From NCBI GenBank assembly GCA_024224995.1, contig JAAENB010000758.1, forward strand, positions 1 through 20,560: a DNA stretch of 20,560 nt, read 5' to 3'. The stretch is from a bacterium (GTDB lineage: Bacteria > Spirochaetota > UBA4802 > UBA5550). Below the pieces are notes generated by a model that saw only the letters and a list, made by a program, of their open reading frames with translations, ran no database searches and was not told the DNA's origin. A program made the position numbers and the translations under genes. Below, piece by piece: positions 1-8,508 of the stretch; position 1 is the first letter of the stretch; the number at the start of each line of letters is the position of its first letter.

Positions 1-99
1 GCGAAGCATCTCAAAAAAATCAACCCGTAAAGGCGTTGCACGCAACGTCTCTCCTTCCCCGGAAACCACTCCTCCGAAGCATCTCCACAAACCCAACCC
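1..99. repeat. Degenerate direct repeat in an intergenic stretch
   Basis: Two related segments, at about 1-26 and 74-99, share the core CGAAGCATCTC followed by an A/C-rich run ending in CAACCC. Their starts are 73 bases apart. No coding frame accounts for them. The first copy touches the window edge, so a longer array may lie to the left. No function can be assigned. Confidence 0.4.
34..47. repeat. Short palindrome CGTTGC-AC-GCAACG
   Basis: A perfect 6-bp inverted repeat with a 2-base centre, followed by GTCTCTCC. From memory it resembles the dispersed GACGTTGCATGCAACGTC-type palindromic repeats found in many copies in several bacterial phyla. Only one copy is visible here, so repeat status rests on that resemblance. 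Confidence 0.35.
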
Positions 100-137
100 G
101 GTATATGAACAGTTCCTTCCGTATATTTTCCCTGCTC

Positions 138-158
138 CGCCGGGGCTGCGCCCCGGCG
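138..158. repeat. Perfect GC-rich hairpin downstream of the lipoprotein gene
   Basis: The arms CGCCGGGGC and GCCCCGGCG form a perfect 9-bp stem around a TGC loop. It lies about 20 bases past the stop of the minus-strand lipoprotein gene. No T-run follows on the minus strand; on the plus strand TATTTTCG follows. It may block or end transcription weakly, or be a REP-like element. The missing U-tract argues against a canonical intrinsic terminator for the lipoprotein gene. Confidence 0.45.
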
Positions 159-177
159 TATTTTCGACTCTTGCTTA

Positions 178-828
178 TTACTGGTTCACTTCTATCATAA
201 TAGCTTCAACCCTTCTATACTGATACATTGTTCCAGAGACAGCGCCATCAGAGACCCATCCCTGCCAGCCAATACCTTCCAGGCATGTATTATATCGCAC
301 CTGTAATTTTGTACCGGTTACCGTTGAATAATCCGTTTCCGCACTATTCTCGGTCCCGCCGCTTACGGAGGAATAGGTGCCGCTTATGGCATTATTGTAC
401 CCGCCCACAAATCCACCATAAGAGGAATAATTGTGTCTCTCTCCCACAATAATGTTATGCGAACCGCTGCGGACATTGTCACTATCCCGCTCTTCATTAT
501 AGCCAACTACCAGGTTGCCCAGGCCGTTAACTTCCCCTGATGTGGAACCGGACCCATTCAGAATATGAACATTTACTCCGTTAAACTTGAGATCATTTTT
601 CTCTCTGGATAGACCGGCAAAAATACGGTCATATTCAGCAATTTGTTTATTTAAACTCACAATCTCAGCCTCCATGGAATTTAATCGTGTATAAATCTCA
701 GAAAAGCTGAAGTGATCGTCCAATGGATCCCCGGAACTATTACCACCCGTAAGACCAGCCTCACACCCTGAAAACGATAATACCAGAAGTATTATTAACC
801 CAAAAGATACTCTTAACATTTTTATCAT
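178..828 (-). CDS. Lipoprotein with YadA-head-like repeats and a C-terminal ChW-type domain
   Basis: This is a probable secreted, lipid-anchored surface protein of 216 residues. I chose the ATG at 828 because GGGAG lies just upstream and the signal peptide then starts MIKMLR; the longer frame to 882 adds 18 residues that do not fit a signal sequence. The hydrophobic core is followed by a lipobox-like FSGC, with the Cys near residue 22. A short heptad-like segment, about residues 50-75, may be a coiled coil. Next come Gly/Ser/Asn-rich repeats (NLVVGYN, HNIIVGERHNYSS, GGFVGGYNNAISG, YSSVSGGTENSA) like those of YadA-type trimeric adhesin heads. The last 40 or so residues (GIGWQGWVSDGAVSGT, then RRVEAIMIEV) match the ChW (clostridial hydrophobic W) repeat pattern. 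A trimeric surface ligand-binding protein is plausible; the ligand is unknown. It is followed by the GC-rich hairpin at 138-158. Confidence 0.75.
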   Translation of the reverse strand: MIKMLRVSFGLIILLVLSFSGCEAGLTGGNSSGDPLDDHFSFSEIYTRLNSMEAEIVSLNKQIAEYDRIFAGLSREKNDLKFNGVNVHILNGSGSTSGEVNGLGNLVVGYNEERDSDNVRSGSHNIIVGERHNYSSYGGFVGGYNNAISGTYSSVSGGTENSAETDYSTVTGTKLQVRYNTCLEGIGWQGWVSDGAVSGTMYQYRRVEAIMIEVNQ

Positions 829-942
829 AATTAAATCTCCCGCTTTAATTTCAGCACAATGCTGATGAAACACTTTTCGCATAACTAGACATGCAAGGCA
901 AGATTAATTATATTTTTTTGAATACCGGCTAGACGGATAAAA

Positions 943-2058
943 TTACAAAAATTTATCATTGATCAAAGAAGAAAAAAGGTTCCGGTATTCCGAAGGGGAG
1001 AGTTTGATAATTTTTCGAAAGACCCGGTTAAAGCTGGATTTGGAATTAAATCCCACTTCAAAGGCAATAGAAAGAATTGATTTATCCGGGTCATGAGCCA
1101 GCATATGTTTCGCGTCTCTTACGCGGTATGAATTTATTAAATAATTAAAGTTCTGTCCCAGGTGGTAATTCAGCAGCTGGGATAATTGATGGGGCTGGAT
1201 ATCAAGTTCATTCGCCAGCATGGAAAGAGACAGATCCTCATAGAGATATATCTTTTCAACCTGGAGCTTCTCATTAAGCCGCCGCACAATATCTTCCTGC
1301 CCGGGCAAAAGCTCCGGAGTTCTTCCCACACCCCGGTCCGGAGCCGGAGTCCGGAACCCGGCAGGAGCGAAAACCCGCTGGGAAATAATATAATGGACCG
1401 AGAGTAAACAGACCCCAAAAGCAAACACTATGGGAATATACAGAGGAGAAATAAAAACAGGAAGAGAAAAAACTACAATTGCAAACACGTATATAATTGA
1501 AAATAGTATCCCCAATTTCTTTTCATCATCTTTACGAAATTTTACATAAAACCTTTTAAGCGCCAGGAAAAAATAGACAAGGAAATGATAATACTGCGCG
1601 GCAATGGCCAGTTTCCGCACCAGGGCGTACACAGAAGAACCGTTATACGAACCGGAATATATATTCCCATGCAAAAAAACGTCAATAACGTCCCGGTTAT
1701 TATTAAAGAAAAGAACCAGGATAAAAATAAAAATTATGGGGATATGAAGAAAATGTTTGATATAATTGCTTTCCCAATCACTCTCCCCTGAGGCAGCTGA
1801 ATCAGCATAAAGGCAGACCAGGGGACCAATAAAAAAGGGGCAGCCAATAGTCAACAACAGCTCAACCAGGGTATTACAGTGAATGGAATAATTCAGAAAA
1901 ACAAAGGGAAGCAGTGACAGGCCAATAACAAAAGCCAGGGCGCCATAGGACCGGGCTGCAATCTTAAATTCGGTCTTTTTACACAAAGAGGCAATAGTCA
2001 AAATACAGCAAAAACCAAGGCCAAAATCGATAATAATTTTTACCGGAACACCGGGCAT
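943..2058 (-). CDS. Membrane-anchored AraC-family transcriptional regulator
   Basis: This 371-residue protein has an N-terminal half of about six or seven hydrophobic segments (roughly residues 5-225) and a C-terminal AraC/XylS double helix-turn-helix (roughly 270-365). The second HTH and signature region read SILSIAFEVGFNSKSSFNR and then KLSPSEYR, which is diagnostic. The family senses an extracellular or membrane signal and acts directly on DNA from the membrane. A frame with an upstream start at 2133 is open, but the ATG at 2058 is preferred: it sits in TAATG with the VanZ-like stop and has GGAGAG just upstream, so the two genes are probably translationally coupled. Its targets are unknown; the lipoprotein gene 115 bases downstream, or the divergent chemoreceptor, are candidates by position only. 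Confidence 0.9.
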   Translation of the reverse strand: MPGVPVKIIIDFGLGFCCILTIASLCKKTEFKIAARSYGALAFVIGLSLLPFVFLNYSIHCNTLVELLLTIGCPFFIGPLVCLYADSAASGESDWESNYIKHFLHIPIIFIFILVLFFNNNRDVIDVFLHGNIYSGSYNGSSVYALVRKLAIAAQYYHFLVYFFLALKRFYVKFRKDDEKKLGILFSIIYVFAIVVFSLPVFISPLYIPIVFAFGVCLLSVHYIISQRVFAPAGFRTPAPDRGVGRTPELLPGQEDIVRRLNEKLQVEKIYLYEDLSLSMLANELDIQPHQLSQLLNYHLGQNFNYLINSYRVRDAKHMLAHDPDKSILSIAFEVGFNSKSSFNRVFRKIIKLSPSEYRNLFSSLINDKFL

Positions 2059-2459
2059 TAGACTCTCCGTGACCGTTTCCGGGCAATAAGAAAAACAAGC
2101 CCCGCGAAGAAGACTATTCCCGCGAAACTGCATCCCAGGTCCACAAGAGAAAAAGTCCTTCCTTTAAAGTAGAGCTGTGAAAGCTCTTCAAGGCTTACCA
2201 GGAACGCGAGAATTACGGTTCCAATAAAAATCTTTTGAGGCAGGCTCCCTCTTTTAGTCAAAACAAGAGAACTGTTCACAAAAAGAGAAAGAAATCCCAT
2301 GAGGAAAAAATGCCCCACTTTGTCGCCGCCGGGAAAACGGTACAGCATAACAATAAACGAAGGAAGCCCTTCCCGGTCGGCTAATACCAGTATGGCGATA
2401 AAACAGAGTACAAATAATACCGCAGCCGCAAAAATACCATATTTAACAAAATTCTTCAT
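2058..2459 (-). CDS. VanZ-like family membrane protein
   Basis: A 133-residue protein with about four hydrophobic segments. It carries the family motifs DKVGHF at about residues 46-51, then a helix, then LEELSQLYFKGRTFSLVDL followed by a Gly in the last segment. In the VanZ-like family the conserved acidic, Gln, Arg and Asp residues lie on one face of the membrane. The family's biochemical role is poorly defined; some members affect glycopeptide susceptibility or lipid and cell-envelope traits. It is first in a two-gene unit with the AraC regulator (TAATG overlap) and diverges from the chemoreceptor gene across 152 bases. A possible minus-strand promoter, TTGATA-16 bp-TATTGT, lies directly before the start. 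Confidence 0.85.
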   Translation of the reverse strand: MKNFVKYGIFAAAVLFVLCFIAILVLADREGLPSFIVMLYRFPGGDKVGHFFLMGFLSLFVNSSLVLTKRGSLPQKIFIGTVILAFLVSLEELSQLYFKGRTFSLVDLGCSFAGIVFFAGLVFLIARKRSRRV

Positions 2460-2527
2460 GTATAGCTCACAATATTACCCCCAATATAATTATCAAGAAC
2501 TAAAACAAAAATATTTTCTTAAAAGAC

Positions 2528-2557
2528 TTTACAAATCAACGATACTATGTATATAAT
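2528..2557 (+). promoter_or_regulatory. Sigma70-type promoter of the chemoreceptor gene
   Basis: TTTACA (2528-2533) and a perfect TATAAT (2552-2557) are separated by 18 bases. The predicted 5' leader to the ATG at 2612 is roughly 45-50 bases and contains GGGAGG at 2600-2605. It is one of the best promoter matches in the window and points only toward the chemoreceptor gene. Confidence 0.6.
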
Positions 2558-2611
2558 AATAATTCCACATCAGGTTTTGGGGGGCACACTTCGCATACCG
2601 GGAGGCAGCAT

Positions 2612-4513
2612 ATGGCATCACAAGGCAAAGCAGGGAAATCTTTTAAAAAATTCCTCATTAAGAACCTGTTATTTACGGACGCGGTAGCATACGCTATTCT
2701 CATCCCCCTGCTTTCTGTAGGGTATCTCATGAGTATTGAGCTTACTGAAGAGCAAAAAAGCGCGTTCCTTATTACCATTTCTATTGTTGCGGGAATATTT
2801 GTTTTTGTCAATCTCGCGTGGTTTTATTATATTTACCGGCCATATGCGCTCTACAGCCGGGCACTCGATAATAATGAAGAAATTGACCGGATCTTAAAAA
2901 TACGCGTTAGAGAACGGATGTCCAATTTTAGCACGCTCTCGATGCTCTCAATCACTATGCGGTGGTTCTTTGGAATTCTTCTGGTTAGTATTATTGTAAA
3001 CCTTATAGCGAGAATTACATTTGACCAGCTCATCAATCTATGGATTGTGTTAGCTATTGTTATTACCTTCTGTGTTATTCTCTATAATTTTGTTACCAAA
3101 ATATTAATAAAGCAATTCTCCGAAGATGAAATGTTCGCTGATCTCCTTGAAGTAATTTCCGGAGAAAGCAAATCCTTTTTAGGCTCACTTACGGGGCAAA
3201 TAGCCGCTGGTTCACTTGTTATTTGTTTTATTCTTTCCATGATACTCACGGTAACGGCAATCAAGGTAGCAAGCAACTCTCTCAACGAACTCCACTATAC
3301 CATGTCACAGGCAAACGCCACAGTGTCTGCTGCTGCCGTAAATGAATACTCAACAACCCTTGCAATCTGGATGACCGGTATGGGGGTCTTCTGGCTTATG
3401 GTTGCCGGGCTTATTTTATATAAAAGCCTGTACGACAGGATAAAGCCGCTCACAAACGTCCGTGAAAGTATTGTGGCATACGCTCGTGGTGATTTCACCA
3501 CGGAACCTGAGCCCAATTTGGGCGGCAACGAGATTGGCATGCTCATGTCTTCCACCAAGATCCTGGGGAAAAAAATTAATATGATTGTAAAGCATATTAT
3601 CGATCTTTCGAGCGATCTTGCAGCTTCTTCGGAAGAAATGTCGGGCGCTTCCACGTCCTTTTCCGACAACGCGCAGAACGAGTCCGCGAATGTTGAAGAA
3701 ATTACCGCGTCCATGGAACAAATGTCTGCGGGTATTGGTTTTGTGGCTTCCAATACGGAAGGTCTCTTTCAAAACCTCATTGACCTTATTGATAAAATGC
3801 AGATCCTTTCCGGGTTTATATCATCAATGGGAAAATCGGTTAAGCATACTCTGGGTATCGTTCAGAATATTGCTGTTGAAGCCGAATCCGGGGATCAATC
3901 CCTGAAAGATATGAACACTACCATGAAAACCGTTACCAAAAGCTCTGAGGATATGATTGGTATTGTTAATATCATTAATGATATCTCCGAACAAATAAAC
4001 CTTCTCTCGCTTAACGCTTCAATAGAAGCTGCCCGTGCCGGAGAAGCAGGGCGTGGTTTTGCCGTAGTTGCCGAAGAGATATCCAAACTGGCCGACCAGA
4101 CCGCACAGAGTATCAAGAGTATTACGTCCCTCATTACCATGAATAATGACGAAATATCCAAAGGGATCAAAAACACTTCGGAAACAAGTGAAATTTTACA
4201 GCGAATTATTACTGGGGTCAATACTATTGAACACGCTATTGAAGAGATCAATACCACCATGAACTCCCAGATCGATACCAACAATACGGTTCAGGAAAGT
4301 GTTAACCTGCTGAAAAACAGGTCTGAGGATATTAAAATGGCAACAGGTGAGCAAAAGATCGCGGTATATGAAATATCGCAATCCATGAGCAGCATCACCT
4401 CTCTTTCTCATTCATACGCTTCAGGGGCCGAAGAGATTGCCAGCAACTCTGAGACTGTTGCGGGAATGGCGGAGGCGCTGAGGGATTCGGTTGACTTTTT
4501 TAAAGTGACGTAG
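2612..4513 (+). CDS. Methyl-accepting chemotaxis protein with six predicted TM segments
   Basis: A 633-residue chemoreceptor, standing alone on its own promoter. Hydrophobic segments lie at about residues 18-40, 48-72, 113-135, 138-162, 190-215 and 250-272. No gap between them is large enough for a Cache or four-helix periplasmic sensor; the longest stretches are about 30-40 residues. A HAMP-like linker follows (about 273-330), then the MCP signalling domain. The kinase-control hairpin is clear at about residues 460-497 ([19 protein letters not shown], then [10 protein letters not shown]). Flanking Glu/Gln-rich helices offer methylation sites. No CheR-tethering pentapeptide is seen at the end (DFFKVT). 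The protein should control CheA and so motility. The signal is probably sensed in the membrane, by short loops, or through a partner. Confidence 0.95.
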   Translation: MASQGKAGKSFKKFLIKNLLFTDAVAYAILIPLLSVGYLMSIELTEEQKSAFLITISIVAGIFVFVNLAWFYYIYRPYALYSRALDNNEEIDRILKIRVRERMSNFSTLSMLSITMRWFFGILLVSIIVNLIARITFDQLINLWIVLAIVITFCVILYNFVTKILIKQFSEDEMFADLLEVISGESKSFLGSLTGQIAAGSLVICFILSMILTVTAIKVASNSLNELHYTMSQANATVSAAAVNEYSTTLAIWMTGMGVFWLMVAGLILYKSLYDRIKPLTNVRESIVAYARGDFTTEPEPNLGGNEIGMLMSSTKILGKKINMIVKHIIDLSSDLAASSEEMSGASTSFSDNAQNESANVEEITASMEQMSAGIGFVASNTEGLFQNLIDLIDKMQILSGFISSMGKSVKHTLGIVQNIAVEAESGDQSLKDMNTTMKTVTKSSEDMIGIVNIINDISEQINLLSLNASIEAARAGEAGRGFAVVAEEISKLADQTAQSIKSITSLITMNNDEISKGIKNTSETSEILQRIITGVNTIEHAIEEINTTMNSQIDTNNTVQESVNLLKNRSEDIKMATGEQKIAVYEISQSMSSITSLSHSYASGAEEIASNSETVAGMAEALRDSVDFFKVT

Positions 4514-4547
4514 GGTAATAAATAAAATAGTGAAAATTATTTTTTGA

Positions 4548-4575
4548 TTGATTTTATACAGAACCCCGCTATTGT
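4548..4575 (+). promoter_or_regulatory. Candidate promoter of the vWA-like/CHAT/MoxR unit
   Basis: TTGATT (4548-4553) and TATTGT (4570-4575) are 16 bases apart, upstream of the ATG at 4620. The -10 overlaps the left arm of the dyad at 4571-4603. The match is moderate. The 106-base gap after the chemoreceptor stop is where a promoter would be expected. Confidence 0.35.
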
Positions 4576-4603
4576 AGTGTTATATTCATTTATCGACTAC
4601 AAT
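4571..4603. promoter_or_regulatory. Dyad ATTGTAGT-N17-ACTACAAT, possible operator
   Basis: Perfect 8-bp inverted arms (4571-4578 and 4596-4603) have centres 25 bases apart. They cover the proposed -10 and start-site region of the 4620 unit. The layout fits a dimeric repressor site or a short hairpin in the leader RNA. No matching site was found elsewhere in the window. Confidence 0.35.
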
Positions 4604-4619
4604 TCCGGGTGAATCATAC

Positions 4620-7600
4620 ATGGTCCATTTTCTCAAAGCATTTTTTGATTCTCTTGCTGCCGATGGTATCCGCCCTACGATCAATGATTATACGCGCATT
4701 AACCTTGCTCTTCAAGGCAGCAATAACTGGACCATCACCCGGTTCAGGGACATGCTTCTCTCTCTCCTGGCCAGGGACGTCCACCAACAAGAGGTCTTCC
4801 GCCGACAGTTCGATATGTTTTTCAAAGAAGGATCTGTTGCCGAAGACTCTTTGGAAGCTATTAATGCCGATATTAATTCTGCCATAAACAGTATCCTTGA
4901 AGAGCTGAAAACAGAAAAACCGGACCCCGAACCTGTCCCCCCGGATAAAGCGCGGAAACCGTTCAAAAAAGCCCGGTTATTTTTAGCTATCCCCGCGGCA
5001 ATACTTATCGCCCTTACTGCTCTCTGGCTTTTTAAAGCCGGTCCCTTTTCCATAAATGAGTCCGGAACCGGGACCGAGACTGGAACTGGAACTGGAACCG
5101 GGACTGAAACTGGAACCGGAACCGGGACTGAAACTGGAACCGGAACCGGGACTGAAACCGAGACTGTTAAGAAGCCACCCGTATCACAAAAACGGACCTA
5201 TACCAATGTCCCCTATATTAAAGATATAGAAATAAAGACCCTGGTAACAGATAGGCGCTGGAAATACTACTCCGGTGCTGCCCTGTCTTTATTAAGTATA
5301 CTGCTTCTGTATTTACTCTATCTCCGGCATACCCATAAAATCCCGGATGCGAAAGAACCCTTTTGGGAAAAGGACAAACCCCGCCGGTTCTCTTCCGCTT
5401 CTATCGGTGGTCAACCGGCCCCCTTGCTGGACCATGAGACCCTGAACAATATTGCCGAATCAATGGGACACTTTCATACGTCCATTTCCGGCAAAGAACT
5501 TGATGTTCCCGCCACCATCAAGGCCACCTGCCGCAATAACGGTTTTCCATCATTGTTATTTGCCAAACAAAAAAAAATCCGTTCCCTGCTTATCCTGGAA
5601 GATACTTTTGCCGAAGCCCGCACCTGGAATCCCATTGCCCGGGAACTGGCCGGAAGTATTCCCGGTCTTGGGATTCCGGTTTTACACGGATTCTACAACG
5701 GCTCTCCCGAACAGTTTACCACACAGGACGGCTCCCTTCACCGGCTCGAAGATTTTGAAGATTCGCGCCAGGGCTTCCTTGTACTGATCTTTACCGACGG
5801 CAAAGGTTTGTACCGCCATAACATATCATTTATTATGGAACAACTGGTTCACTGGCCCATGGTGGCATGGATGGAACTCAGGGAACCCCGGTCCTGGGAC
5901 GCCTTTTCCCTGCCGCCCGTGACCTATGACATTCCTATCTACCCCGCGACTCCAACAGGTCTTATGATGGCGGTGAAACGCTTTCTCGCCGAAAGCGGCT
6001 CCGAACCCGATTATGCCGAGTACGCGAAAAATGGATCACGCCTGCCCATGGAAGCAGGTATGGAATTTAGCGTTTACCTTGAACGCTTGCTTGGTGACGC
6101 GTTATCCTGGGCACAGGAATGTGCCCTGCTCCAGCCCGTTAGCCCGGGCCTGGCAGACGCCCTGCGTAATCGTTTTCACCCTCGCCTGCCTCAGAGCCGT
6201 ATTGAGCGCCTCTTTATGCTGCCCAATACCCATCATACCGCTGCCGGGCTCTCCTTTTCCTCCGAGGTTTTGCAGGCTTTACGAAAAAGCTTCCACATGC
6301 GCCGCGACGAAGCTGAACAGGAGGCGGTGCTTCGCTTTATCCTGGCTGAAGTTGAAAAAGTCAAACCCTCTGAGGAAAACAGTTTAAAACTGCTGGCCTG
6401 GGAATCGATCAAAGAACGGATTAAAATGGAACTTGACCCTTTTTACGATCTGGTACGATTATCCCAACTGGCGAAGACTCCCCTGGGGGCTTCTATTGAC
6501 GTGAAGCTTGAAGATTTCGGCTTCCCCGGTGATGAAGATAAAATTCCTCTGCGTTTTAAACTCCGGGATAAAATGGCTATTCAGCGGCTGGCCCGTATAT
6601 CCGACAGTTTTGATATCCCCATTCTCAAGTCCTTCCCTATCTCGCGAAAACACCTTGCCGGTATGGGGCTTCTCCTGGCAGCCTTCCTCGGTTTTGCCGG
6701 GCTTGGCGGCTGGAATTTTTGGAACAAGCCCGCTCCACGGAGCAACTGGGAGGTTTCGGGAGCGGAAAATACTCCGGCGCGGCTGGATGTTTTTGATGGC
6801 TCCGGAGAGGCGAAAATTGAAGAAGAAAAGGATTGGGTGTATGTGGATTCCGGGACAGTGGGCTCCTTAAGCGAGAAATCACTTGTTCCCGGCAAAAATT
6901 ACCGGTTGAGGTTGTATGGCAGTGGAACAAGTTCAAATAAATTAATTAAAACAGAAGAGAACACACTTCATCCCTTTAATCTGCCGGAAGGAGGATCCGT
7001 TGAAGAACATTATGAAGATTGCCTGGAGAAATTGACTAGTCCCGGGTTAGGTCTTGTTCAAAGGTGTCCTGACAATATGAAAGATACAAAAGTTCCAATT
7101 GTTTCCTGGAAAGAACGGTTGGGAAAAAAAGCCCCCGGCAACAGGGAGTTAAGCGTTGGCCTGGAAATTGTTCCCAGGCTTGACACCATTGACTGGCGAA
7201 AGGGTTCTCCCCTGCTCCGCCGTTTCCGCAATACCCTGCTAAAAACCGGTTCTGTTGATATCCTGTATAGAGTTGGTCCCGGCGACAGCGGCAAGCTGGA
7301 TACTGCGGCGCTCCTGGAAAAGATTCGTCTTGACCTGGGGCCGCTTGTTAAGAAGAGCCAGTTGGTATGGTGGTCGCAAGGAACTGTTCCCGGCGGGATT
7401 GACATGTCCGCCCTCCTGTCAGCATTTGACCGTTCCCTGGAACTTGGGAAAGACAAAAAACTTACCTGGGTGAAAAAGCTTGAACCGCTTTTTAAACCGG
7501 AAAAAACGATGGTGATTACGGAATCGGAGATAAAAAAGAAACTGGCGAAAGCTACTTCGGCAGGGGCGGGAAAGCCTGTTGTCTTGGTACGGCCGAGTAT

Positions 7601-8489
7601 CAATACCGGGTGGTTGCGGGTATTTGTGACGGATGAGGAAAGCGGGAAGCCTATGGCGGCTATAATCTATTTGGTGAATCCTGATGTGGACATAGGAGCT
7701 TGGCGATTTATACGTAAAAAAGGAAAAAAAATAAAAGTAAGTGCCGACAAAAAAGGAAACCGTATACAATTGAATTCCGGAAAATACAAAATATTAGCCA
7801 CATCGAATGATTCCCGTTGGGGATCCGGAGGTGATCTTATTTCAATTGAAAAAGGAAAAGAAACAAAAATTTCATTTGAATTTCCGAATACCCCCAAAAC
7901 CAGTATAACGGTATTCGCAAAAGATATTAATACCGGCATGCCCATAAAGAAAGTGGAATTATTATTAAAAGGCACAAACGTAGATTTTTTGGAGCCGATA
8001 ACAACAGATAACAATGGAAAGGGAGAGGTGGCTAATGTACTACCGGGAAAATATATCATATTTTCCGACTCCGTTCTTTACAAGACTCTGTATGATGCTA
8101 CTCCTGGAATTGATGCTCAGTTAATCGCTAACGGAGCATTCATAACCATTGCTGAGGGAGAGATGAAAACAATGACATTGGAATTGCTAAAAAACGGAAC
8201 CGGGAATTTACGAATATTTGTTAGAGACAGGAAAACTAAAAAATCTATTACGGCACGAGTAAACTTCATCGAAAAAATACCGAATGATGCAATTATAAAT
8301 CAAATAACACAGTTCACAATAAGAAAGCCAAAGACCGGGAAACTCGTCTCTTTAGATGAAAAGGAATATGTAGTTGTTATTGATGCTGAAAATTATAATA
8401 CTCTTGAAAAAACATTAATAATAAGACCGGCCCAAGGACCAATTCAAGAAGAAGTGTTTTACCTGGATAGAAAAGAAACAACGGATTAA
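4620..8489 (+). CDS. Large membrane protein with degenerate vWA-like core and beta-sandwich tail
   Basis: A 1289-residue protein, first gene of the vWA-like/CHAT/MoxR unit. Residues 1-70 (FFDSLAADGIRPTINDY, then a helix ending FDMFF) resemble the helical N-terminus of CoxE-type vWA proteins. TM1 is at about 120-140. A Gly-Thr-Glu repeat loop (about 149-183) leads to TM2 at about 217-238. The core (about 285-440) has a vWA-like pattern: a strand LLILEDTF at about 323 where DxSxS is expected, and LIFTDG at about 388. The MIDAS serines are missing, so metal binding is doubtful. A helical part with LPNTHHTAAGLSFSSE resembles the region after vWA domains in related ternary-system proteins. TM3 is at about 680-702. 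The tail holds three carboxypeptidase-regulatory-like repeats starting near 998, 1094 and 1196. The inferred topology puts the core in the cytoplasm and the GT loop and tail outside. Its start has only a weak GGGTGA site. Confidence 0.8.
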   Translation: MVHFLKAFFDSLAADGIRPTINDYTRINLALQGSNNWTITRFRDMLLSLLARDVHQQEVFRRQFDMFFKEGSVAEDSLEAINADINSAINSILEELKTEKPDPEPVPPDKARKPFKKARLFLAIPAAILIALTALWLFKAGPFSINESGTGTETGTGTGTGTETGTGTGTETGTGTGTETETVKKPPVSQKRTYTNVPYIKDIEIKTLVTDRRWKYYSGAALSLLSILLLYLLYLRHTHKIPDAKEPFWEKDKPRRFSSASIGGQPAPLLDHETLNNIAESMGHFHTSISGKELDVPATIKATCRNNGFPSLLFAKQKKIRSLLILEDTFAEARTWNPIARELAGSIPGLGIPVLHGFYNGSPEQFTTQDGSLHRLEDFEDSRQGFLVLIFTDGKGLYRHNISFIMEQLVHWPMVAWMELREPRSWDAFSLPPVTYDIPIYPATPTGLMMAVKRFLAESGSEPDYAEYAKNGSRLPMEAGMEFSVYLERLLGDALSWAQECALLQPVSPGLADALRNRFHPRLPQSRIERLFMLPNTHHTAAGLSFSSEVLQALRKSFHMRRDEAEQEAVLRFILAEVEKVKPSEENSLKLLAWESIKERIKMELDPFYDLVRLSQLAKTPLGASIDVKLEDFGFPGDEDKIPLRFKLRDKMAIQRLARISDSFDIPILKSFPISRKHLAGMGLLLAAFLGFAGLGGWNFWNKPAPRSNWEVSGAENTPARLDVFDGSGEAKIEEEKDWVYVDSGTVGSLSEKSLVPGKNYRLRLYGSGTSSNKLIKTEENTLHPFNLPEGGSVEEHYEDCLEKLTSPGLGLVQRCPDNMKDTKVPIVSWKERLGKKAPGNRELSVGLEIVPRLDTIDWRKGSPLLRRFRNTLLKTGSVDILYRVGPGDSGKLDTAALLEKIRLDLGPLVKKSQLVWWSQGTVPGGIDMSALLSAFDRSLELGKDKKLTWVKKLEPLFKPEKTMVITESEIKKKLAKATSAGAGKPVVLVRPSINTGWLRVFVTDEESGKPMAAIIYLVNPDVDIGAWRFIRKKGKKIKVSADKKGNRIQLNSGKYKILATSNDSRWGSGGDLISIEKGKETKISFEFPNTPKTSITVFAKDINTGMPIKKVELLLKGTNVDFLEPITTDNNGKGEVANVLPGKYIIFSDSVLYKTLYDATPGIDAQLIANGAFITIAEGEMKTMTLELLKNGTGNLRIFVRDRKTKKSITARVNFIEKIPNDAIINQITQFTIRKPKTGKLVSLDEKEYVVVIDAENYNTLEKTLIIRPAQGPIQEEVFYLDRKETTD
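5070..5166 (+). repeat. In-frame 24-bp tandem repeat encoding GTETGTGT
   Basis: Units 5100-5123 and 5124-5147 are identical (GGGACTGAAACTGGAACCGG and so on). A 30-bp variant precedes them (5070-5099) and a partial copy follows (5148-5166). All are in frame and encode a low-complexity Gly/Thr/Glu linker between TM1 and TM2. Such a repeat can change length by slippage in 8-residue steps without breaking the frame. Confidence 0.85.
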
Positions 8490-8508
8490 TTTGAGTAAGG
8501 AACTATAA

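Noticed and set aside
138..158. Intrinsic terminator for the lipoprotein gene
   Set aside because: The stem is strong, but on the minus strand it is followed by GAGCAGGG, not a T-run, so it is listed only as a hairpin.
829..882. Longer lipoprotein from 882
   Set aside because: It would bury the signal peptide 18 residues inside the protein, and the start at 828 has a better ribosome site.
2059..2133. Longer AraC regulator from 2133
   Set aside because: The ATG at 2058 has GGAGAG and a TAATG coupling with the previous gene; the 25 extra residues would overlap the VanZ-like gene and show no motif.
4514..4547. Terminator of the chemoreceptor gene (AAAATA...TATTTT then Ts)
   Set aside because: The stem is only six A/T pairs with an 8-base loop, too weak to call.
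6013..6895. Extra genes on both strands inside the large gene
   Set aside because: They are shadow frames: no ribosome sites, no recognisable domains, and they lie wholly inside a well-supported coding region.
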